DNA from: Treponema sp. UBA4326 | GTDB lineage: Bacteria > Spirochaetota > Spirochaetia > Treponematales > Treponemataceae | Reading direction: 5' to 3' | Assembly: GCA_002393835.1 (NCBI GenBank) | Contig: DGTW01000367.1 | Span: 512-10,321, forward strand | DNA length: 9,810 nucleotides | In this document: positions 5,081 through 9,810 of the stretch, piece after piece | Numbering within the stretch: position 1 is the stretch's first letter | Layout: each line of letters starts with the position of its first letter | Notes under the pieces: generated by a model | Seen by the model: the letters and a program-made list of their open reading frames with translations, nothing else | What the model was told of the DNA's origin: nothing | Databases searched by the model: none | Made by a program: the position numbers and the translations under genes

Positions 5081-6586
5081 GTGTCCAAAAAATTACTCCT
5101 TGCCGCTCATTGCACGCTGCTCTCTGCACTGGCACTTTTTGCGACCCCAAAAACACTGATTCTTGGTGGAGATGAAGGCTGGAAAGAAATCGCAAGCCTT
5201 GATGGTGTCAGCGTCGGGGAAAAAAACGGTCTCTTCGGCTACAATGCCATTGAGCTTTCAACGAAGCTGGGGAATGCGAATCCAACGACAGACTTGTACC
5301 TCAGCTTTGATGAAGAAAAAGTCCACGACCTTACAGGAAATTACACTGTCTCCGAGAACAATCTGGTTTGCACGGATGATGCCGTAAAAGGAAACGGTTC
5401 AGCCCTAAGCCGTGGAATAAACAAAGGCCTTACCTTAAATGGCAATAAAAAGGCTCTTTTCGGAAAAAGCGGGGCAATGGGCTCTTTCACCATCGAATTC
5501 TGGCTTTGCCCTACCCTTGCCGAAAACGGAGAAGCTGTCCTCTCTTGGCGCTCAGCCCTCAATGATGACATTAATTCAGAATACCAGATGATTCTGGCAT
5601 CATTTTACAAAAACCACCTGGAATGGACTTTCAAAAACATTTTCATTGGATATAGGGCCAGTGAAATTCACCTTGCGGGTTATAACACGGTCGTTCCGAA
5701 CAAATGGGCCAGGCACACAGTTTCATTTGACGAGGAAAGCGGACTTCTCGAATATCTGATTGACGGAAGAACTGAATCACTGGTTTTCGTCACGAAAAAT
5801 GGGCATGAAAACGGCACAATCTGCTATCCGAAACTGGGCGTTAAGGCAGACCTTGAAATTTGCCCGGACTATGTTGGAAAAATTGACAGTTTCAGGATTT
5901 CAAGGCTCCCTTACGCCCTGGAGAAAAACGACATTCTGCTCACAGGCAACGAAAAATACAAGACAAAGGGCGGGAAATTACTGACAAAGCCTATTCTTGT
6001 TTCCCATTCGGCCGTAATCGAGCAAATTGACACTCTAATGTCCGTTCCGCCTGAAACTGACATTCGCTTTTACATTCGCTCAGGCGACAACTGCTACGGC
6101 TGGAACGACAGCTATCCTGAATGGCGGGAAATAAGTCCCGGCGAAAAAATTTCAGGAATAAAAGGGCTATACTTCCAGCTTTATGCTGAATTCCTTCCTG
6201 ACGGCAAGGGCAGCCAGACACCACGGCTTTCGGAAATAGCCGTCAAGTATGACGAGCAGGCTGAGCCTCTGCCTCCTTTCAAGATTACAGCCCAAGCTGG
6301 AGACGGCTCGGTAACGCTGAACTGGAGCTATTCTGTTGACGACAATGCGGGCGGCTACTATGTCTACTACGGCAACAGGCCCGGAGAGTATCTGGGGCGT
6401 ATGGCCATTCAGGGTAACTCGCCGGTTAATGTGGGGAACAGAACCAGCGTAACACTCACAGGACTTGAAAACGGAAGGATTTACTATTTTGCTGTAAGTG
6501 CTTATTCTAAGATAGACGGAAGAATCAACGGCAGCCTTTCAAAAGAAGTTTTCGCCCGTCCCAGCTCTCGACTGGCAAAAAAGTAA
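5081..6586 (+). CDS. Exported LamG-like/fibronectin type III protein
   Basis: This is a predicted secreted or periplasmic protein of 501 residues with no recognised enzymatic motif; binding of a glycan or protein partner is the usual role of such folds. A signal peptide is clear: MSKK, then a hydrophobic core LLLAAHCTLLSALALFA, with probable cleavage near residue 21. No lipobox Cys is placed for lipidation. Residues about 70-280 have the LamG/concanavalin-like jelly-roll pattern (DLYLSFDE, GSFTIEFWLCP, VSFDEESGLLEYLIDGR, GKIDSFRISRLPY). Residues 305-390 form a further beta domain ending in TPRLSEIAVKY. Residues 396-493 are a fibronectin III domain (VTLNWSYS, GYYVYYG, VTLTGLENGRIYYFAVSAY). The start is uncertain. 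GTG 5081 gives a normal signal peptide and leaves room for the uvrC promoter, but ATG 5015 has GAGGTG 9 bases upstream and would add 22 residues. It likely shares an operon with the TPR gene 26 bases downstream. Confidence 0.85.
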   Translation: MSKKLLLAAHCTLLSALALFATPKTLILGGDEGWKEIASLDGVSVGEKNGLFGYNAIELSTKLGNANPTTDLYLSFDEEKVHDLTGNYTVSENNLVCTDDAVKGNGSALSRGINKGLTLNGNKKALFGKSGAMGSFTIEFWLCPTLAENGEAVLSWRSALNDDINSEYQMILASFYKNHLEWTFKNIFIGYRASEIHLAGYNTVVPNKWARHTVSFDEESGLLEYLIDGRTESLVFVTKNGHENGTICYPKLGVKADLEICPDYVGKIDSFRISRLPYALEKNDILLTGNEKYKTKGGKLLTKPILVSHSAVIEQIDTLMSVPPETDIRFYIRSGDNCYGWNDSYPEWREISPGEKISGIKGLYFQLYAEFLPDGKGSQTPRLSEIAVKYDEQAEPLPPFKITAQAGDGSVTLNWSYSVDDNAGGYYVYYGNRPGEYLGRMAIQGNSPVNVGNRTSVTLTGLENGRIYYFAVSAYSKIDGRINGSLSKEVFARPSSRLAKK

Positions 6587-6602
6587 CGAAAATATAAAAA
6601 AC

Positions 6603-6606
6603 GGAG
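6603..6606 (+). promoter_or_regulatory. Ribosome binding site of the TPR gene
   Basis: GGAG followed by six A residues before the ATG at 6613. It lies in the 26-base gap after the LamG/FnIII stop, which leaves little room for a separate promoter and supports co-transcription. Confidence 0.75.
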
Positions 6607-6612
6607 AAAAAA

Positions 6613-9534
6613 ATGTCTGACTCAAATACCTTGTTGAATAGGGCAAAATCGGCCCTGATTGCCCACGACTTCACTCTGGCCGCTAAAATTTACAAAAGCC
6701 TTATAATGGAAGAGCCTGAAAATATCGACTACAAAATGCAGCTTGGAAATCTTTACACAAAGGCAGGTAAAGACGACCAGGCTTTAACTATTTTTCAGCA
6801 AGTTCTGAAAACAAACGAAGAAAATCCTGATGCCCTCATCGCAATCTCCGGCATTTACCGCCGTCAGAAAAAATATGACGAGTCAATAGCCCTGCTGGAG
6901 CAGGCCCGTGCCAGCTGTGACGGGAACCCAAAAAACAGGGCAAAAATTGCCTACAACCTGGGCTTTACCTACCGCCAGATGGGCAGTTACGATGACGCAA
7001 TCAAGTGCTTTGAGGAAGTTGTCGAAGAAACTCCTTCTGATGTCCTTGCAAACAATCATCTGGGAGCCATTTACGCCCTTCAGGGAAACCATGCAAAGGC
7101 AATCGAAGCCTATAACAGAGGCCTCAAATTTGACGCAAACCACCCAATCCTTCAGTTCAACATTGCGAAAAGTTATGCTGAAATTGGCGACAAGACGAAG
7201 GCTCTCGGATTCTTCGAGGGAGCACTGCGGGCAAAACCGGGCTGGACAGAAGCAATCGAATCCTATGCCGACCTTCTTCTCGCACAGGATAAAGTCAGCG
7301 AAGCAGATGAAGTCGTAAGTCAGGCTCTCAAAATCAACCCAGACGATGTAAAAATGCACACGGCAAAAGGAAATGTCTACAACCGGCAGAGCATTTTTGA
7401 CAACGCTGAGTCAGAATTCAAGAAAGCCCTCAATAGCGATGAAAATTACAAAAATGCCCTCATGGGTCTCGCCTACTCTCTTGAAAGTCAGGGAAAATTT
7501 GATGAAGCCTTGGAGACAATAAACAAGGCTGAAAAAAAACATCCTGACGACACAAAGATTATAAGACAGGCAGCTCACATTCACCTTTCAGCAAATGAGC
7601 TGGATGAAGCCTATGAAAAAATCGAAAAACTCCGTGTCATCAATAAAAATGACCTTCAGGCACTAAACCTTCTCGGTCAGTACCACATTTGCAAGGGCGA
7701 AATGGAAAAGGCAGAGACCTGCTTTGCGCAAATCAAAAAAATCAACCCGGACTACAATGATGTTTACCGGGACTGGGGCGAAAGATTCATTCAGACAGGA
7801 AGAACTGACAAAGCCGAGCCTTACCTTCTCGCCGCAATACAGAAAAAGCCTAATGATGCGAATGCCATGGTCAGCCTCGGCGAACTTTACGAAAAGAAAA
7901 ACCTTATGGGAAAAGCCCTGCAGTTCTACAAAAAAGCAAGCAATGCCGATCCCTACAATCAGCGCTCAAAGGATGCCTCAGAGAGAATCGTGGGAGATGA
8001 TGCCAACCTCGACATTATCGGTGCAGGAAATTTTGACAATTCACCCATTGATTTTGACTCTCTTTTCTCCGGCGGTAAAATCGAGGCAAATTCCCTGGTT
8101 GAAGAAGTTGACTCGCCCTCACTTTCTGTAAATGAACAGAATGAAGAAGCCAAAGAGACACTTGCAGAGGCTGGAAGTTCAGAAAAACAGGAAAATCAGG
8201 CTGATGAAATGGCAGCCCCGGAAAATGAAGGTCAAATCGCCGCAGAAAGCGAAGATGCAAGCGGAAATGCTGATGAAAGCGAAAACGCAGATCCAAATGA
8301 CGAAGACTTTAATTTCGAGCAATTCGGAATGGAAAAGCTGGCCAACACTTCCTCTGGAGCCGATGACATTGAATCTGTCGCCAGCCTGCTTAAATCAGGC
8401 GAAAATGCCCTCGAAGAAGGCAAGAACAATGTTTTCGATGAGCTTATCGACGACGGAGCGCCCATTGATGAAGACGATGACATCAATAATGATTTCGTTC
8501 CCCTTCCAGAAGGAAATGAGATTCTGACAGATGCAAACATCCATGCTGATTCTTACAGAAGTCCAGAAGTTGAAAGCCCTGCCGCACAAAAAAAAGAAAT
8601 CACTGAAGACTCTCTGGACAAAATCGAAGAGCAGATAAAAAGAGCTGCTGAACTGGCAGAAAAGGCAAATTACGCCGCCGAAAGCGCATGGGCAGCCGCC
8701 AATCAGGTAGCCGATGCCGCACAGGCCGCAAGAGTCCTGCCGCCGCAAAAAGAAGCAATCGCAGAAGAGCCTGAAGACGAGACTCTTGCCGAAGAAGCCT
8801 CAGCTGAGCCTCTTGTAGAAGATGCCGCCCCGAAAGCAGAGGAAGAAGAGCTTGATTCAGAAGCACTTGTAGAAGATGCCACTCCCCAGAGTCGGGAAGA
8901 AGAGAGCTTTGAGGAAACTCAGGAAGACGACTCATTCCTTGACGAAGATTTGCTTTCCGCAGAAGAAAAACTTGCCGAATCCGAAATTCTGGATGATAAT
9001 GAATTAGAGGGTGAGGATGAGCTTTTTGACGAAGACATTATGGAGAAAGAGCCGATGAACGAAGAAACAGAAGAATTTGAAGAAAAATCCCCCGCAAATG
9101 AAGGCCCCAAAGTTGACGATCTTACCCTGCGACGGGCCATCAACATGCTTCCCTCAATCATTGCGGCAATCGAAGACAGAAGCTTACTCTACCGCTTCCG
9201 CTCATTCCTCTCAATGTTCAAGACCTTGCGCGAAATGCTGGAATACTTACCGACTGAACAACGCCGAGAGTTTATGACCAGCCGCAATCGCCTGCTTTTG
9301 GATTATGTGATTTCAAAACTTTCTGGAAAACCTGGCCTTTACGCCACCACAAAGGCTTTGATTCGCTCAGGCTTGATTCACGAAAACCCGGAAAAGAAGG
9401 CCAGCGAAAAAGAAGGCATAGAGCTTGTTAAGGAAGTCCTCGCAGACTTGCGCAAATTGAGCGAAGGCCTTGAGGACGATACCTTGCGGGAAGTCCTCAA
9501 CGCGGAGGCAGATTCCCTCGAAAAAAACATTTAG
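6613..9534 (+). CDS. Large TPR-repeat protein with acidic linker and helical C-terminal domain
   Basis: This 973-residue protein has no signal peptide or membrane segment, so it is probably cytoplasmic and acts as a scaffold; the partner is unknown. Residues 1 to about 465 are some 13 tetratricopeptide repeats with the usual spaced small and aromatic residues (for example YNLGFTYRQMGSYDDAIKCFEE, NHLGAIYALQGNHAKAIEAYNR). Residues 466-833 are a long Glu/Asp-rich, presumably disordered linker. It contains an Ala-rich helix likely to form a coiled coil (about 665-710) and two 18-residue repeat units (727-762). Residues 834-973 return to ordered helical sequence (LTLRRAINMLPSIIAAIEDRS, EQRREFMTSRNRLLLDYVISKL), a domain I do not recognise by name. 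ATG 6613 has a GGAG at the right distance. Similar TPR proteins with acidic tails occur in treponemes, but I cannot assign a locus. The stop TAG lies 16 bases before a strong hairpin. Confidence 0.88.
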   Translation: MSDSNTLLNRAKSALIAHDFTLAAKIYKSLIMEEPENIDYKMQLGNLYTKAGKDDQALTIFQQVLKTNEENPDALIAISGIYRRQKKYDESIALLEQARASCDGNPKNRAKIAYNLGFTYRQMGSYDDAIKCFEEVVEETPSDVLANNHLGAIYALQGNHAKAIEAYNRGLKFDANHPILQFNIAKSYAEIGDKTKALGFFEGALRAKPGWTEAIESYADLLLAQDKVSEADEVVSQALKINPDDVKMHTAKGNVYNRQSIFDNAESEFKKALNSDENYKNALMGLAYSLESQGKFDEALETINKAEKKHPDDTKIIRQAAHIHLSANELDEAYEKIEKLRVINKNDLQALNLLGQYHICKGEMEKAETCFAQIKKINPDYNDVYRDWGERFIQTGRTDKAEPYLLAAIQKKPNDANAMVSLGELYEKKNLMGKALQFYKKASNADPYNQRSKDASERIVGDDANLDIIGAGNFDNSPIDFDSLFSGGKIEANSLVEEVDSPSLSVNEQNEEAKETLAEAGSSEKQENQADEMAAPENEGQIAAESEDASGNADESENADPNDEDFNFEQFGMEKLANTSSGADDIESVASLLKSGENALEEGKNNVFDELIDDGAPIDEDDDINNDFVPLPEGNEILTDANIHADSYRSPEVESPAAQKKEITEDSLDKIEEQIKRAAELAEKANYAAESAWAAANQVADAAQAARVLPPQKEAIAEEPEDETLAEEASAEPLVEDAAPKAEEEELDSEALVEDATPQSREEESFEETQEDDSFLDEDLLSAEEKLAESEILDDNELEGEDELFDEDIMEKEPMNEETEEFEEKSPANEGPKVDDLTLRRAINMLPSIIAAIEDRSLLYRFRSFLSMFKTLREMLEYLPTEQRREFMTSRNRLLLDYVISKLSGKPGLYATTKALIRSGLIHENPEKKASEKEGIELVKEVLADLRKLSEGLEDDTLREVLNAEADSLEKNI
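8791..8898 (+). repeat. Two imperfect 54-bp tandem units coding 18-residue repeats
   Basis: Units at 8791-8844 and 8845-8898 share the core LVEDA.P and flanking Glu runs; the 15-base string CTTGTAGAAGATGCC is identical at 8812-8826 and 8866-8880. The period is a multiple of three, so copy-number change would keep frame. The surrounding linker has a similar acidic composition. Confidence 0.6.
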
Positions 9535-9550
9535 CAATTACGAGATAAAA

Positions 9551-9651
9551 CAAAAAGACATGGCCTCCCATCGGGAACCTGCCAAAAATGTCGCGGTGAA
9601 CAAGTTCAAGCGACATTTTGTCAGAACCCCGATTCCGGCCATGTCTTTTTG
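9551..9651. terminator. 101-nt long hairpin, probable bidirectional terminator
   Basis: Outer arms CAAAAAGACATGGCC (9551-9565) and GGCCATGTCTTTTTG (9637-9651) are perfectly complementary over 15 bases. Inside them ATCGGG (9570-9575) pairs with CCCGAT (9628-9633), CTG (9579-9581) with CAG (9622-9624), and AAAATGTCGC (9585-9594) with GCGACATTTT (9610-9619); the tip holds TGAAC-aa-GTTCA. Nearly 40 pairs can form. T-runs lie at the 3' side on both strands, and it sits between two converging genes, which fits a two-way terminator. It is far longer than a normal intrinsic terminator, so it may also be a palindromic mobile remnant. Confidence 0.65.
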
Positions 9652-9682
9652 CATTTTCTGTGCTTGAGAATGTTTTGTTCGA

Positions 9683-9810
9683 CTAAATCCTGATAATCTT
9701 TGAATGGGTCAGGACTTCGTTTCCGTCTCCTGTAATAAGAACATCATTTTCCAACCGGACACCGCCCAGCTCAGGATCGTAAAGCCCTGGTTCCAGGGTG
9801 ACAATCATGC
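9683..9810 (-). CDS. M24 family metallopeptidase (Xaa-Pro aminopeptidase type), C-terminal end only
   Basis: The minus strand is open from the window edge to a TAG at 9683-9685 and encodes 42 complete residues. They contain [20 protein letters not shown] followed by [18 protein letters not shown]. The LEPGLY and GGVR-E motifs are the last part of the pita-bread fold of M24 peptidases; the Glu in each is a metal ligand in the family (as in E. coli aminopeptidase P). The likely role is removal of an N-terminal residue before proline in the cytoplasm, but methionine aminopeptidase or a prolidase of the same fold cannot be excluded from this fragment. The 5' part, with the other metal ligands, lies beyond the window. 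It converges on the TPR gene across the long hairpin. Confidence 0.85.
   Translation of the reverse strand, partial: MIVTLEPGLYDPELGGVRLENDVLITGDGNEVLTHSKIIRI

Noticed and set aside
5014..5088. Upstream extension of uvrC to a start at 5088
   Set aside because: It would carry 25 residues unlike UvrC and run through the near-consensus promoter; the ATG at 5013 gives the usual distance to the GIY motif.
6883..7359. 158-codon minus-strand frame opposite the TPR gene
   Set aside because: It is the antisense shadow of the TPR coding region, with no motif or ribosome site.
8467..9100. Acidic linker of the TPR protein as a frameshifted or degenerate region
   Set aside because: The frame is continuous and codon use matches the rest of the gene; it leads without a break into an ordered C-terminal domain.

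Overview
The window looks like chromosomal DNA of a treponeme-like spirochaete. That is an inference from gene content and protein style: a UvrC protein, a long cytoplasmic TPR protein with an acidic linker and a helical C-terminal domain, a secreted LamG/FnIII protein, and many dispersed hairpin repeats. No rRNA or other marker is present to fix the species.

Layout. Bases 2-403 (+) hold the C-terminal part of a short-chain dehydrogenase. Bases 404-622 are a convergent gap filled mostly by a hairpin-rich dispersed repeat (copy A, 413-590) and a short motif block (589-625). Bases 623-2731 (-) encode a protein with an XPB/Ssl2-type helicase-associated domain but no helicase motor. Bases 2824-5013 (-) encode UvrC, the nuclease subunit of nucleotide excision repair. 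These two genes run in the same direction with a 92-base gap that carries a possible promoter. Bases 5014-5080 are a divergent control region with a near-consensus uvrC promoter. Bases 5081-6586 (+) encode an exported LamG-like plus fibronectin III protein. It is followed after 26 bases by a 973-residue TPR protein (6613-9534, +), probably in the same operon. Bases 9535-9682 are a second convergent gap containing a 101-nt near-perfect hairpin. Bases 9683-9810 (-) hold the C-terminal end of an M24 metallopeptidase (Xaa-Pro aminopeptidase type).

The most striking observation is inside uvrC. About 95 codons (roughly 3739-4023) sit between the N-terminal nuclease/UVR half and the C-terminal endonuclease half. 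They consist of dispersed-repeat DNA: a second copy of the repeat found at 413-590, another GC hairpin cassette, and a 10-bp-period motif. The reading frame stays open throughout and the catalytic residues on both sides are intact. This resembles the palindromic elements known to insert in frame into Rickettsia genes. One stem shows a compensatory base-pair change between the two copies, which suggests the fold itself is kept.

Functional links: UvrC and the helicase-associated protein are neighbours on one strand and could both serve DNA metabolism, but only UvrC has a known role. The LamG/FnIII protein is exported and the TPR protein is cytoplasmic, so their shared operon does not by itself imply a physical complex.
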